Shown piece by piece: positions 42,945 through 52,485 of a DNA stretch of 64,000 nucleotides. Source of the DNA: Tepidiforma thermophila (GTDB lineage Bacteria > Chloroflexota > Dehalococcoidia > Tepidiformales > Tepidiformaceae); the NCBI RefSeq assembly GCF_002563855.1, contig NZ_PDJQ01000001.1:2046001-2110000 (forward strand), given 5' to 3'. Both the position numbers and the translations under genes were made by a program. Below the pieces are notes generated by a model. That model was not told the DNA's origin, made no database searches, and was given only the letters and a program-made list of their open reading frames with translations. Numbering within the stretch: the first letter of the stretch is position 1; each line of letters begins with the position of its first letter.

Positions 42945-43758
42945 TCTCGATCGTCGAAATCGTCACTGGCTCGATGGGGCGGTCGCCCTGGCCGACCTGC
43001 ACCCGCCCGATAGCCTCGACGACATCCATGCCCGAGATGACCTCGCCGAACGGGTAGAACTTGTTGGCCGAGGGGTTGTCGAAATCGAGTGACGGGTTGT
43101 CCTTGAGGTTGATGAAGAACTGGCTGCCGAACTGGGTCTGCCCCGAGACCTTCGCCATGGAGATGGTGCCCTTCTTGTTCCGGAGCTCATTCGGCTCGTC
43201 CTGCGTTTGGTAGCCGGGGCCGCCGGTGCCGGTGGCGGTAGGGTCGCCGCCCTGGATGACGAAGTTCGAAACTACCCGATGGAAGGTGGTGTTATCGAAG
43301 AAGCCCTGCTTCGCGAGGAAGACGAAGCTGTTGACGGTCTTCGGGGCGACATCCGCGAAGAGACGCACGGTGAAGTCGCCCTTGCTGGTCTTGAAGGTGG
43401 CCGTGTAGGTGTACTTTTCGGCGTCGATAACCTGCTCGGCCTTTTCGAACTGCTTCGGCGCGGGGGTGGGGCTGCCTGTCGGAGATGCATCGGCCGTTGC
43501 CGACGCGGTCGGCGTGGCCGTCGGGAGCGCGTCGGGGTTGCCCTGGTCGACGCCGCCTGTGGTGAGAACGGCGGTCACAACCATGGCCACAGCGGCGACA
43601 ACGCCGACGATCGCGAACCATCGGACATCGCCGAGGATGTTCATCGGAAATCCGGGCTTGTAAATCTCCGACGGTGAGGCGTGGCTGAGCTGATAGGTTC
43701 GGCGTCGCGAGGGCTCCTGCCGCAGGTGGTGCAGCTCGCGTTTCTTGCGCTTGGGCAC
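42925..43758 (-). CDS. Membrane-anchored peptidyl-prolyl cis-trans isomerase (cyclophilin type)
   Basis: This 277-residue protein has a basic cytoplasmic N-terminus, one transmembrane helix (about residues 50-70), a Thr/Pro/Ala-rich linker (about 80-105) and a cyclophilin domain. The domain shows VNSFVFLAKQGFFDNTTFHRVVSNFVIQGGDPTATGTGGPGY, SMAKVSGQTQFGSQFFI and FYPFGEVISGMDVV. The active-site Arg of FHRV and the Gln of FGSQFFI are present. It should fold proteins outside the membrane. GTG start at 43758 with GGAG upstream. Confidence 0.92.
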   Translation of the reverse strand: MPKRKKRELHHLRQEPSRRRTYQLSHASPSEIYKPGFPMNILGDVRWFAIVGVVAAVAMVVTAVLTTGGVDQGNPDALPTATPTASATADASPTGSPTPAPKQFEKAEQVIDAEKYTYTATFKTSKGDFTVRLFADVAPKTVNSFVFLAKQGFFDNTTFHRVVSNFVIQGGDPTATGTGGPGYQTQDEPNELRNKKGTISMAKVSGQTQFGSQFFINLKDNPSLDFDNPSANKFYPFGEVISGMDVVEAIGRVQVGQGDRPIEPVTISTIEITETPK

Positions 43759-43869
43759 GGTGCTACTCCGGTGGACGGCTGCTGGGGTGCGTAGCCGGCT
43801 CCCGGCCAGTATACGGACGGCCGGATTTGCGACCAATGCGGCGGGTCGCCTGGCGGGGAAAGGGTTCGT

Positions 43870-45414
43870 TCAGCCCCGGTAACCGAGCTTTGCGAGTTCT
43901 TCGCGGGCAACCTCGCGGTCGTCCCAGGGGATGGCTTCCGTACCGTAAACGATCGACTTTTCGTGGCCCTTACCGGCGATGACGACGATGTCGCCGTAGC
44001 GGGCCATCGCCAGCGCGGTGGCGATGGCCTCGCGCCGGTCTTCGATCTCGAGGAAGTCGGTGCCGCGTTTGCGGCCGGCGCTCTCTGCGTGGCGGCCGAT
44101 TTCACGGACTATCTGGGCAGGGTCTTCGGAGCGCGGGTCTTCGTTCGTGAAGATGGCGAAATCGGCGCCCTCGGCGGCAGCCCGGCCCACGCCAAAGCGT
44201 CGGCCGGGGTCGCGCTCGCCGGCTGCGCCGACCACGATGATGAGCCGCCCCTGGCAGACGTCGCGCAGGACTTCGAGCACCTTCCGGACGGCGTCGCCGG
44301 TATGGGCGTAATCGACGATGACCTCGAACGGCTGGCCAGCCTCGATGCGTTCCATGCGGCCCGGGACGCCGGGGCACTCGCCGAGGCCGCGGGCGACCGC
44401 CTGCAGGTCGGCGCCGACGGCGAGGGCAGCGGAAGCGGCGGCTAGCGCATTCATGACGTTGAACAGCGCGGGCAGGCGAAGCGACACCTCGGCCATGCCG
44501 TGGGGTGCGACGATCCGGAAGTTCGTGCCATCGGGGCGCAGGATGATGTTCCGGGCGACGACGTCGGCATCGCGGGCTTCCAGGCCGAAGCGCAGCGGCT
44601 CGGCGCGCGTGTGGCTCAGCATGTAGTTCGCCGATGGGTCATCGGCGTTGACGACGGCGTGCTTGCCGACGCCTTTGTCGATGGCGCGGTCGAGGGCGGA
44701 GAAGAGCCTCGCTTTGGCATCGCGGTAGGCCTCGAAGGTCTTATGGAAATCGAGGTGGTCGCTGGTGATGTTCGTAAAGACGGCCACGTCGTAATCAACG
44801 TGATCAAGCCGGTGCAGGGCAAGGCCGTGGCTGGTCGACTCGACGATGGCATAGTCGCAATGGGCGTCAGCCATGCGGCGCAGGAGGCGCTGGACCTCCG
44901 TGGCCTCGGGCGTCGTCATGCGCGCGGTGACGTGCCCGGTTTCGCCCGGGAGATAGACGTCGACGGTGCCCAGTCGGCCGACGCGGGCGCCGGCGGCTTC
45001 GAGCGCACTGGTCAGGAGGTGGGAGGTCGTCGTCTTCCCGTCGGTCCCGGTAATTCCGATAACGACGAGCTCACGCCCGGGGTGGCCGTAGAACCATGCC
45101 GCAGCGGCCGAGAGGGCAGGGCGGGTCGCGGGGACCTCGATGAGGGCAAGCGACTCGGGCAGCGGCGGGAGTTCGTGGCCGCGCTCGACAAGGGCTGCCA
45201 CAGCGCCGGCGGCAGCAACATCGGGGAGGAACTGGTGCCCGTCGACCGTAAAGCCCTGGATCGCGACAAACAGGCTGCCCGGGCCGGCAAGGCGGGAGTC
45301 GTGGTGAACCGCTGCCACCGGCGTCGCAGGTTCGCCACGGAGCAGGCGGGCGCCGGGAAGCTCGTCGAGGAGGGAGCGAAGCGGGCGGGTGTGGCTAATG
45401 GCGTCGTGCGTCAC
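43870..45414 (-). CDS. murE: UDP-N-acetylmuramyl-tripeptide synthetase-type Mur ligase
   Basis: MurE adds the third residue to the peptidoglycan stem peptide. The 514-residue protein has the ATP loop VVIGITGTDGKTTTSHLLTSAL, VESTSHGLALHRL, FTNITSDHLDFHKTFEAYRDAKARLF and VDYAHTGDAVRKVL. The amino-acid specificity motif reads EDPRSEDP (about residue 425) instead of DNPR for meso-diaminopimelate enzymes, so the substrate (diaminopimelate, lysine or ornithine) is uncertain. It stands alone, without other mur genes. Confidence 0.9.
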   Translation of the reverse strand: MTHDAISHTRPLRSLLDELPGARLLRGEPATPVAAVHHDSRLAGPGSLFVAIQGFTVDGHQFLPDVAAAGAVAALVERGHELPPLPESLALIEVPATRPALSAAAAWFYGHPGRELVVIGITGTDGKTTTSHLLTSALEAAGARVGRLGTVDVYLPGETGHVTARMTTPEATEVQRLLRRMADAHCDYAIVESTSHGLALHRLDHVDYDVAVFTNITSDHLDFHKTFEAYRDAKARLFSALDRAIDKGVGKHAVVNADDPSANYMLSHTRAEPLRFGLEARDADVVARNIILRPDGTNFRIVAPHGMAEVSLRLPALFNVMNALAAASAALAVGADLQAVARGLGECPGVPGRMERIEAGQPFEVIVDYAHTGDAVRKVLEVLRDVCQGRLIIVVGAAGERDPGRRFGVGRAAAEGADFAIFTNEDPRSEDPAQIVREIGRHAESAGRKRGTDFLEIEDRREAIATALAMARYGDIVVIAGKGHEKSIVYGTEAIPWDDREVAREELAKLGYRG

Positions 45415-45454
45415 GGGTCCGATGGTAGTGCGGCCGGGGACGGGTGTCGCGGGC

Positions 45455-46021
45455 TCATTCGAGTGCCCGGAGGAGGTCGAGGAAGTTGCCGAGCATCCGG
45501 GCGGTGGCGCCCCAGATCAGGTCATTGCCGAACTGGTAGGCCTGGAAGACGTATTCCCTGCCGTTGATGATGCGGCGGTCGGGGACAAGGTTGCGCGGGT
45601 CGCGGACGTGGTCCAGCGGAACCTCGAGCAGGTAGGCGACCTCAGTGCTGCTGAAGCGCCACTCGTACGGGTAGCGGTCGAGCCAGCCGACGAAAGGGGT
45701 TACGAGAAAGTTCGAGACGGTCACCATGTCGTCGAGCTGGCCGAGTACCTCCACGTGGTCGGGGTGGACACCGATCTCCTCGTAGGTCTCGCGGAGGGCC
45801 GTGTAACGAATATCGGGGTCGCCCGGGTCCATGACACCGCCCGGGAAGCTGACCTGCCCTTTGTGGTCGCGGACATGGTCGGTGCGCTTCTGGAAGATGA
45901 TGTGCGGGCCGCCGGGACGGTCGTGCAGGAGCAGGAGGACGCCGGCAGGCGGCAGCGGCGGGTCGGGCTGCTGGCGGGTCGGCTCGTAGGCCTGGAGGAG
46001 ACGGCGGATTTGCTCGCGCAT
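45455..46021 (-). CDS. Nudix hydrolase, CoA-pyrophosphatase-like (NudL type)
   Basis: This 188-residue protein has the Nudix box RDHKGQVSFPGGVMDPGD followed by ALRETYEEIGV and the preceding IIFQKRTDHVRDHKGQVSF, matching the CoA-diphosphatase subgroup. The family cleaves CoA and nucleotide-linked diphosphates. It follows a small coiled protein and a phosphotransferase gene, with a gap of about 5 bp to the former. The substrate remains inferred from the motif. Confidence 0.82.
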   Translation of the reverse strand: MREQIRRLLQAYEPTRQQPDPPLPPAGVLLLLHDRPGGPHIIFQKRTDHVRDHKGQVSFPGGVMDPGDPDIRYTALRETYEEIGVHPDHVEVLGQLDDMVTVSNFLVTPFVGWLDRYPYEWRFSSTEVAYLLEVPLDHVRDPRNLVPDRRIINGREYVFQAYQFGNDLIWGATARMLGNFLDLLRALE

Positions 46022-46025
46022 CTGA

Positions 46026-46469
46026 TTAGAGGCGAGAGACGAGATGGCGACGGCGGGTCGACTCGATGAGTTCGGCCCAGATGCGCTCTTCGAAGGCGCG
46101 GGCAGCCTCGCCGGGGGTCTGCTCGACCGCGGCGTGGAGGTCGATGAGAGCGGCGCGGAGGAGATCGTTTTCCCGCTGGAGGTCGGGAATCCGCAGGCTG
46201 GGGGCAGGTGGTGATTTGACGGCCGACGCGACCGATGGCGGGCACTGCTCGCCGAGGAGAGTGCTGCCCTCGGCAAGGATCGCCCTGACGGCCCGGTTTT
46301 CTGTAACGAGGCGGTCCGCAGCGCGGTCGAACTCCTCGGCGATCATCATGTCGAGCATGGCCGCGATACCGACGAGCTGCTGGCCGAACGGGGTGGCGAT
46401 GTTCGGCATGACCTCGGAGAGGAGGTTGACAGCGAGGCCCTGGAGGACCCGAGGTGCAGAGGGGTTCAC
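46026..46469 (-). CDS. Hypothetical protein with C-terminal coiled region
   Basis: This 147-residue protein of unknown family begins VNPSAPRVLQGLAVNLLSEV at a GTG overlapping the phosphotransferase stop. It has two predicted helical stretches (about residues 10-70) and a leucine-rich heptad-like tail (LRIPDLQRENDLLRAALIDLHAAVEQ). It is coupled to the phosphotransferase by a 4-bp overlap and precedes the Nudix gene, so it may be an accessory subunit. I do not recognise a function. Confidence 0.55.
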   Translation of the reverse strand: MNPSAPRVLQGLAVNLLSEVMPNIATPFGQQLVGIAAMLDMMIAEEFDRAADRLVTENRAVRAILAEGSTLLGEQCPPSVASAVKSPPAPSLRIPDLQRENDLLRAALIDLHAAVEQTPGEAARAFEERIWAELIESTRRRHLVSRL

Positions 46470-47485
46470 GGGAGCCTCCCGAGGGTGCGCAGGAGGTACT
46501 GGTCCTGTGCGTTGATCAGCGAGTAGGCGACGAGGGGCAGGATGAGTTCGTTGGTGCGGCCCTCCTGGAACGAGCGGGCACCCGTGACCCAGATGCCCTG
46601 GCACTTCACGTGGCTGAAGACCTCCCACCAGTAGAGGGCCTCGGGGTCAGCGCGGAGGCCGCTATACCGCTCCCAGTGGGCGATGGCGGTCGCACGGTCA
46701 ACGATGCCGCCGGGACGTCCGTCTTTGGCCCAGTGCCACGACTGGTTGAATGACCAGGCGAGGTCTTCCAGGGGGTCGCCCAGGTGGGCCATCTCCCAGT
46801 CGACGATGCCGTCGATGTTGCCGTCTTCGCGGTAGAGGAAGTTGCCGACCCGGTAGTCGCCGTGGACAACACTGATACGCTGCGCAGGCGGCGGGGGATT
46901 GGCGCGGAGCCAGCGGATGGCGGCCTTCATGATGGGTTGCGGCTCCATCGCCTCGGTATCGAGGATGCGCTCCCAGTGATCAAGTTCGCGCTGCCAGGCC
47001 GTTTCGGGTGTGGGCGGCTCGGCCACGCGCTCGATCGGCGTGCCGCGCCAGTCGAAGGTCGCGATGGCGGCGAGGATGCGGTACATGTTCTCGGCGAGCT
47101 GCGGATGCACGGCGGTGTAGGGCGGCGCGATGATCTTTGAGGTCGCCGACTCGCAGCCGAGGATGCGCTCCATGATGAAGAACGGCCCCCCGAGGATGGA
47201 GGCATCGTTCTCCAGCCAGCGCATCCGGGGGACGGGCACGTCGCTTCCCCAGAACGCAGAGTAGAAGGCGTACTCGGCCTCGCGGTCGGTCTCCAGCAGG
47301 GATGCCGGCGGGTCCTTGCGGAGCACGAAGGCTGCCGTCTGCCGCTCCCCGGACGGGGCGGTCCATTCGGCATCAAACATCCAGGTCTCGCGGGAGGCGC
47401 CGCCCGGGATGCGGAGCAAGTTCGTGACCCGGACATCGTTCGCCTCGAGCCGGGATGCGAGGTAGCGTGCGAGTGCGTCTTCCAC
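46466..47485 (-). CDS. Phosphotransferase family protein (APH/choline-kinase fold)
   Basis: This protein of about 340 residues has the kinase-like fold of aminoglycoside/choline kinases. The catalytic loop is VVHGDYRVGNFLY and the metal-binding segment IDGIVDWEMAHLGDPLEDLAW; an N-terminal GGASRETWMFD is the nucleotide-loop region. Relatives are often linked to acyl-CoA dehydrogenases. I used the GTG at 47485, but no clear ribosome-binding site precedes it. It starts 55 bp after hisB and may be read from the his transcript. Confidence 0.8.
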   Translation of the reverse strand: MEDALARYLASRLEANDVRVTNLLRIPGGASRETWMFDAEWTAPSGERQTAAFVLRKDPPASLLETDREAEYAFYSAFWGSDVPVPRMRWLENDASILGGPFFIMERILGCESATSKIIAPPYTAVHPQLAENMYRILAAIATFDWRGTPIERVAEPPTPETAWQRELDHWERILDTEAMEPQPIMKAAIRWLRANPPPPAQRISVVHGDYRVGNFLYREDGNIDGIVDWEMAHLGDPLEDLAWSFNQSWHWAKDGRPGGIVDRATAIAHWERYSGLRADPEALYWWEVFSHVKCQGIWVTGARSFQEGRTNELILPLVAYSLINAQDQYLLRTLGRLP

Positions 47486-47540
47486 GGGGCGGAGGGGAAG
47501 GTTACGGCCTTCGGCGGGAGTGTCAAGCCGGGCGTCCGGC

Positions 47541-48161
47541 TTAGAGGGTTCCTTTAGTGCTGGGGATGTCGCCGCCGCGCCGCGGGTCGAACCGGGTGGC
47601 GGCATCGAGCGCGCGGGCCAGCGCCTTGAAGGCGGCTTCGCATTTGTGGTGGTCGTTCGCGCCATAAAGAACACGGAGGTGGAGGTTGATCTTCGCGGCG
47701 AACGCGAACGATTCGAGGAAGTGGTTGAACAGGTCCGGCGGAAGCCCGCCGAGTTCACGGCCGAGCAGCTTGAGGTCGAGCACGGCGTACGGCCGCCCGC
47801 TAAGGTCGACTGCAGCGAACGCGAGCGCTTCGTCGAGCGGCATGTAGGCCGACCCGGCACGGACGAGGCCGGCCTTGTCGCCGGCGGCCCTTGCGAGCGC
47901 CTCGCCGAGGCAGATGCCCACATCCTCGACGGTGTGGTGCTGGTCAATCCAGAGGTCGCCCTCGCAGCGGACCTCGAGGTCGAAGACGCCGTGCTTGGCG
48001 ATGTGGGAGAGCATATGGTCGAGGAAGCCGACGCCGGTGGCACAGGAGAAGCGGCCGGAGCCGTCGAGGTTCAGGGTGACATCGATGCTGGTTTCGGCAG
48101 TGCGGCGCGAGACGGTGGCGATGCGGGGGGCGGTGGCGGGGATGGGGGCGGTTTCGGCCAT
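47541..48161 (-). CDS. hisB: Imidazoleglycerol-phosphate dehydratase
   Basis: HisB dehydrates imidazole-glycerol phosphate in histidine synthesis. The 206-residue monofunctional protein has the manganese-site motifs [37 protein letters not shown] and [19 protein letters not shown] Ser/Ala/Thr/Pro N-terminal extension of about 15 residues precedes the domain. It lies 3 bp after hisC, so the two are probably one transcript. Confidence 0.96.
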   Translation of the reverse strand: MAETAPIPATAPRIATVSRRTAETSIDVTLNLDGSGRFSCATGVGFLDHMLSHIAKHGVFDLEVRCEGDLWIDQHHTVEDVGICLGEALARAAGDKAGLVRAGSAYMPLDEALAFAAVDLSGRPYAVLDLKLLGRELGGLPPDLFNHFLESFAFAAKINLHLRVLYGANDHHKCEAAFKALARALDAATRFDPRRGGDIPSTKGTL

Positions 48162-48163
48162 GG

Positions 48164-49237
48164 CTAGAGCTCCTCGAGTGCGGCCATCAGCGCGTCGGTA
48201 TCCTCCGGGCGGCCGGCGCTGATGCGGAGATAGTTGTGCAGGTCGGGGCGATCGTAGTAGCGGACGAGGATGCCGCGCGCGCGAAGTGCAGCGGCAACCT
48301 CCTTTGCCGAGCGGCCGCGGACGGCGACGAGCACGAAGTTTGCACAGGACGGGAGCGGCTGGAGCCAGCCAAGCGCTGCAAGGAGCCCGGACATTCGCTC
48401 GCGCTCGGCCACGATGGCGGCGATGTCTTCGGCGATCTCTGCGCGGTGTTCGATGGCGGCGATCGCGGCAGCCTCAGCAGCGACATTGACGTTGTACGGC
48501 TGCTTGAGGGCCATCATGTGGGTTGCCAGCTCCGGAGCTGAGACGCTGTAGCCGACGCGGAGTCCAGCGAGGCCGGCCCATTTGCTGAAGGTGCGCAGGA
48601 CGACGAGGTTCGGGTGGGCTGCGATGAGCGGCACGACCGAGCTGCCGCCAAATTCGATGTACGCCTCATCGACGGCGATGATCGCGTCAAGCGCGAGGAG
48701 GGCCTCCAGCTCGGCGCGATTGATAGGGTTCCCGGTCGGATTGTTCGGGTGCGTCAAGAAAATGAGCCGGGCGCCCTGGTGCTGGACCGCGTGGCGGATG
48801 GCGACCACGTCGAGGTCGAAGTTCGGACGCCGCGGCACCTCGATCGGGCGGGCGCGGAGGATCTTTGCGAGGAAGCGGTACATGCCGAACGCCGGCGTGG
48901 GGATGACGACCGCCGGCGGCAGGACAAGGCGGATGAGGACGTCAATGAGGTCGTCGGCGCCGGTGCCGGCGACAATCTGGCCGGGCTCGACGCCGACGTA
49001 CCCGGCGATGGCCTCCCGGAGGCGGGCCTGTCCGGGGTCCGGGTAGATATGGAAGGGAGCGCGGGCAGCCGCCTCGCGGACGGCTGGCCGGGGTCCGTAC
49101 AGGTTTTCGTTGGCATCGAGCTTGACCAACCGGTCGACGGGCACGCCGATCTCGGCCGCCAGGACATCGAGCGGCTTGACAGGGAGGTATTCCTCGAGGT
49201 CGTCGAGGTCCTCGCGCAGAAGTCGGCGGAGAGCCAC
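48164..49237 (-). CDS. hisC: Histidinol-phosphate aminotransferase
   Basis: HisC is a PLP-dependent class I aminotransferase that makes histidinol phosphate. It shows [12 protein letters not shown], the [13 protein letters not shown] motif, [11 protein letters not shown], and the PLP-lysine segment [17 protein letters not shown]. The GTG at 49237 leaves 1 bp after the hisD stop and gives 357 residues; an upstream ATG at 49276 overlaps hisD by 38 bp and is a less likely alternative. It sits between hisD and hisB. Confidence 0.95.
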   Translation of the reverse strand: MALRRLLREDLDDLEEYLPVKPLDVLAAEIGVPVDRLVKLDANENLYGPRPAVREAAARAPFHIYPDPGQARLREAIAGYVGVEPGQIVAGTGADDLIDVLIRLVLPPAVVIPTPAFGMYRFLAKILRARPIEVPRRPNFDLDVVAIRHAVQHQGARLIFLTHPNNPTGNPINRAELEALLALDAIIAVDEAYIEFGGSSVVPLIAAHPNLVVLRTFSKWAGLAGLRVGYSVSAPELATHMMALKQPYNVNVAAEAAAIAAIEHRAEIAEDIAAIVAERERMSGLLAALGWLQPLPSCANFVLVAVRGRSAKEVAAALRARGILVRYYDRPDLHNYLRISAGRPEDTDALMAALEEL

Positions 49238-49238
49238 G

Positions 49239-50564
49239 TCACCGTCCCTGGAGCCGCCGCTCGACGGCATGTGCATGGCCGGTCAGCCCCTCGGCGCGGG
49301 CGATGATCGCCGCAGCGCGGTTCAGCTCCTCCATTTCGTCTTCCGGGAGGTTGACCACGGCGATTTTCTTGAGGAAGTCGTGGACGCCAAGCGGCCCGCT
49401 CCAGCGCGCCGCACCGCCGGTCGGCATGGTATGGCTGGGGCCGGCGGTGTAGTCACCCACGGCCTCGGGAGACGCCTCGCCGAGGAAGAGGCCGCCGCAG
49501 TTGCGGACCTTCATGGCGTAGGCCGTTGGGTTTTCGACGCAGAGGCAGAGGTGCTCGGGGGCGTACTCGTTGGCGAGTTCGATGGCGTGGTCGATGTCGT
49601 TGACGAGGATGCAGCCGCCGCGGTTTTCGAGAGCCGCGCGGGCGATTTTCGCCCGCTCGAGGCCGCGGAGCTGCCGTTCGATAGCCACCGCAACTTCCTC
49701 GGCGAGGTAGTGCGAGGGGGTGAGGAGGATCGGGCTGGCGAGCGGGTCGTGCTCGGCCTGGGCGATAAGGTCAGCCGCGACCAGCTCGGGGTTGGCGCTT
49801 TCGTCGGCGATTATCATCGTCTCGGTGGGGCCGTAGATGCTGTCGATGCCGACATCGCCGAAGACCTGGCGCTTGGCGATGGTCACAAACAGGCCGCCGG
49901 GCCCGGCGATCTTGTCCACGCGGGGGATGGTCTCAGTGCCGTAGGCGAAGGCGGCGATGCCCTGTGCGCCGCCGGCTTTGAAGACGCCATCGACCCCGGC
50001 GATATCGGCAGCGACGAGCTTGACCGGCGGGACCGTGCCGTCGGGCAGGACCGGGCTGGTCAGGTAGACCTCATCGACCCCCGCGACGCGGGCGGGGATG
50101 GCGCACATCAGGACGGTGCTGGGCAGGGGCGCGCGCGTCCCGGGAACGTAAATCCCGGCGCGCTGGATAGGCCTCGTGACCTGGCCGAGCCCATGGTGCT
50201 GAAAATCGATAGAGGCGCCCCGGAGCTGCGTTTCGTGGTAGCGGCGGACCCGGTCGGCGGCAAACCGGAGCGCCTCAATCAGATCGGATGGGAGCGCATC
50301 GTAGGCGGCGCGGATTTCATCCGGCTGGACGCGGAGTTCCGGCGTGTGCGCGCCATCGATGGCGGAGTTGTAGTAGCGGACCGCGTTATCGCCGTCTTCG
50401 CGGACGTCGCGGATGATGCGGCGGACAACCTCGTCGGGGGCGAGTTCCTGACCGAAGGTGCGGAAGGTGGTCTCCCGGATCTCCATCGGGAGCTCTTCGA
50501 TTTCGAGGGGGCGGCGGGCCAGGAGGGTGCGGCGGCCTTCTTCAGCATTGCGGATTATGCGCAT
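49239..50564 (-). CDS. hisD: Histidinol dehydrogenase
   Basis: HisD performs the last two NAD-dependent oxidations of histidine synthesis and binds zinc. The 441-residue protein has [76 protein letters not shown] and [16 protein letters not shown], which include zinc-ligand and catalytic residues. Its start overlaps the PLC-like gene by 10 bp. The chain continues with hisC and hisB. Confidence 0.96.
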   Translation of the reverse strand: MRIIRNAEEGRRTLLARRPLEIEELPMEIRETTFRTFGQELAPDEVVRRIIRDVREDGDNAVRYYNSAIDGAHTPELRVQPDEIRAAYDALPSDLIEALRFAADRVRRYHETQLRGASIDFQHHGLGQVTRPIQRAGIYVPGTRAPLPSTVLMCAIPARVAGVDEVYLTSPVLPDGTVPPVKLVAADIAGVDGVFKAGGAQGIAAFAYGTETIPRVDKIAGPGGLFVTIAKRQVFGDVGIDSIYGPTETMIIADESANPELVAADLIAQAEHDPLASPILLTPSHYLAEEVAVAIERQLRGLERAKIARAALENRGGCILVNDIDHAIELANEYAPEHLCLCVENPTAYAMKVRNCGGLFLGEASPEAVGDYTAGPSHTMPTGGAARWSGPLGVHDFLKKIAVVNLPEDEMEELNRAAAIIARAEGLTGHAHAVERRLQGR

Positions 50565-51313
50565 CCCAGGTACCTCTCCACGGCGGCGCGTGCCGTTGCC
50601 GTCGCGCGCTGCACGAAGGCTTCGACTTCGGCGTCGGTAACGTGGGCGATTGTCTCATCGAGCAGTTCGGGGAGCGAATCGAGGAACGCGTCGAGCGTTT
50701 CTTCCTCTTCGAGACCGGCGAAGCGCAGGTGATTGGCGATCATGGCGCGGGCGCGGTCCCAGTCGAGGTTCCGAGCGGCGACATCGCGCGAGACCTGGCG
50801 CCAGCGTTCAAGGGTGTCGGTGTCGATGAACCCGGTCTCGATATCGGCCACAGTGCAGGCCAGGGCACTGCAGATGGACGCCTTGAGCTCGGGGTCGGAG
50901 CCGTAGCGGCGGTCAAGGTCGAACTGAAGGAGGCGGTCCATGATGTTGGCGCGCATGGCGCCGCCGAGGTGGTCGTGGCGGAGGAAATAGGGGCGATAGA
51001 CACCCGTGATGTACTGCTCGTCAAGCACGAGGTGGGAGATGTAGCCGGCGGCCCAGGCGCGGGTCGGCGGGTTCAGGTGCTCCGGCGCGGCGAGCTTTCC
51101 GTACGTGGCGAGAAAGGTTGCGACCGAGTCCTGGTGGTTATGTTCGTTGAGGTCGAAGAAGTGGGTGCTGTAGCGGTCCTGTCGGGTGATGACGCGGATA
51201 TCCGGTGAGGTCGCGCCGAGGAGGTAGGCGCCGGAATCGGCGGGGACATCGGGGTGGCAGAGGTCGAGCGCGACCTGGCGGGCGATCACCATATGGAGGG
51301 TGATGGGGGGCAT
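50555..51313 (-). CDS. Zinc-dependent phospholipase C-like protein within the his cluster
   Basis: This 252-residue protein resembles the zinc-dependent phospholipase C/S1-P1 nuclease-like family. Several His/Asp residues are evident: MPPITLHMVIARQ, DRYSTHFFDLNEHNHQDS and YISHLVLDEQYITGVYRPYF, with SCGAH-like histidines replaced by HLVLDEQ. It lacks a signal peptide, so it is likely cytoplasmic. It sits between hisG and hisD, overlapping hisD by 10 bp. A role in histidine synthesis is not expected; co-transcription is likely. Confidence 0.6.
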   Translation of the reverse strand: MPPITLHMVIARQVALDLCHPDVPADSGAYLLGATSPDIRVITRQDRYSTHFFDLNEHNHQDSVATFLATYGKLAAPEHLNPPTRAWAAGYISHLVLDEQYITGVYRPYFLRHDHLGGAMRANIMDRLLQFDLDRRYGSDPELKASICSALACTVADIETGFIDTDTLERWRQVSRDVAARNLDWDRARAMIANHLRFAGLEEEETLDAFLDSLPELLDETIAHVTDAEVEAFVQRATATARAAVERYLGCA

Positions 51314-51354
51314 GGCCTCATGGTAGCGAACCGCGGGCGCGGATGGTCCTGTGG

Positions 51355-52197
51355 TTAGATGCGGGCGCTCTCGATGTTCGTCAGGAGAATGCCGCGGCAA
51401 CCGATGCTGGACAGCTCGTCCATGATGCGGTGGGCCTCCTTGCGGCGGACCATCGCCTTGACCGAGTACCAGCCTTCACGCTGGAGCTGCGTGATGGTGG
51501 GCGATTCGAGGCCAGGTGTTATTTCACAGGCCTGCTGGAGGATCGTCCCCGGGCAGTCGTACTCGACCATCATGTAATCGAGGGCGACCAGGCGGCCCTC
51601 GATACGGCTGCGGAGCACCCGGACGGGCGGATGGTCGGCGCGCTCGGGGTGGGCATACAGGGCGGCGTTCGAGACGAAGAGCGGTTCGCCGACGATCCGG
51701 AGCCCGGCCTGCCGCAGGGTGGTCCCGGTATCGACGACATCGACGACCGCTTCGGCGATGCCGAGCGCGACGGAGATTTCCACGGCGCCTTCCAGCTCAA
51801 TCAGCTTCAGAGCGCGGCCATGGAAGTACTGCCGGACGATGTTGGGAAAGGAGGTCGCGATGCGCAGGCCGGCGACTTCCTCGAGCGTCCGGACCGGCGA
51901 GTTAGCGGGGACAGCGGCGCAGAGACGTGAATCGCCGTAGTTAAGGTCGAGGAGCAGTTCGGGGCTGTGACCTCGCTCGGCAGCAAGGTCCTTCCCGGTA
52001 ATTCCGGCATCGAGGATGCCGTTCGATACGTAGACGGGGATGTCGCCCGGACGGAGGAAGTAGAACTCCACATCGTTTTCGGGGTCGAAGGCCGAGAGCT
52101 GGCTGCCGCTTTTGCCGACGCGGTACCCGCACGACGCGAGGAGGTCGAGCGTCGGCTGGAAGAGGACCCCTTTGTTCGGCAGGGCAACCTTGATCAC
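51355..52197 (-). CDS. hisG: ATP phosphoribosyltransferase (long form)
   Basis: HisG catalyses the first step of histidine synthesis, joining ATP and PRPP. The 280-residue length with a C-terminal regulatory domain (about 205-280, containing AMVRRKEAHRIMDELSSIGCRGILLT) indicates the long, feedback-inhibited form. The catalytic part has FLRPGDIPVYVSNGILDAGITGKDL and the PRPP-loop VVDVVDTGTTLRQAGL. It overlaps hisE by 4 bp. Confidence 0.96.
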   Translation of the reverse strand: MIKVALPNKGVLFQPTLDLLASCGYRVGKSGSQLSAFDPENDVEFYFLRPGDIPVYVSNGILDAGITGKDLAAERGHSPELLLDLNYGDSRLCAAVPANSPVRTLEEVAGLRIATSFPNIVRQYFHGRALKLIELEGAVEISVALGIAEAVVDVVDTGTTLRQAGLRIVGEPLFVSNAALYAHPERADHPPVRVLRSRIEGRLVALDYMMVEYDCPGTILQQACEITPGLESPTITQLQREGWYSVKAMVRRKEAHRIMDELSSIGCRGILLTNIESARI

Positions 52198-52475
52198 AGG
52201 GTGCGGTACACCTCATCGAGCGTGAGGTCGGCGGCGGCCATCATACAGGCGACGTAGTAGAGCACCTGCGAGAGCTCTCCGGCGAGCGCCTCGCGCGATT
52301 CGTAGCGGGCAGCCATCCAGGCCTCGGCAGCCTCTTCGACGAGCTTCTTTCCGATCGCATGCGGCCCCTGCGCGAGCAGGGCGGCGGTGCCGGAGCCTTC
52401 GGGCATCTCGCGCTTCCGGCTGGCGGCGAGGGCGACGATCTCCTCGAATGTCACAGCGTCACGATAAATCACCAC
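52194..52475 (-). CDS. hisE: Phosphoribosyl-ATP pyrophosphatase
   Basis: HisE is the second his enzyme and hydrolyses phosphoribosyl-ATP. It shows the HisE/MazG helix pattern: LVEEAAEAWMAARYESREALAGELSQVLYYVACMMAA. The start is ambiguous: GTGs at 52475, 52472 and 52454 are in frame, without a clear ribosome-binding site. I used 52475 (93 residues). It overlaps hisG by 4 bp and follows birA. No HisI domain is fused. Confidence 0.85.
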   Translation of the reverse strand: MVIYRDAVTFEEIVALAASRKREMPEGSGTAALLAQGPHAIGKKLVEEAAEAWMAARYESREALAGELSQVLYYVACMMAAADLTLDEVYRTL

Positions 52476-52485
52476 GGCGAACGGA

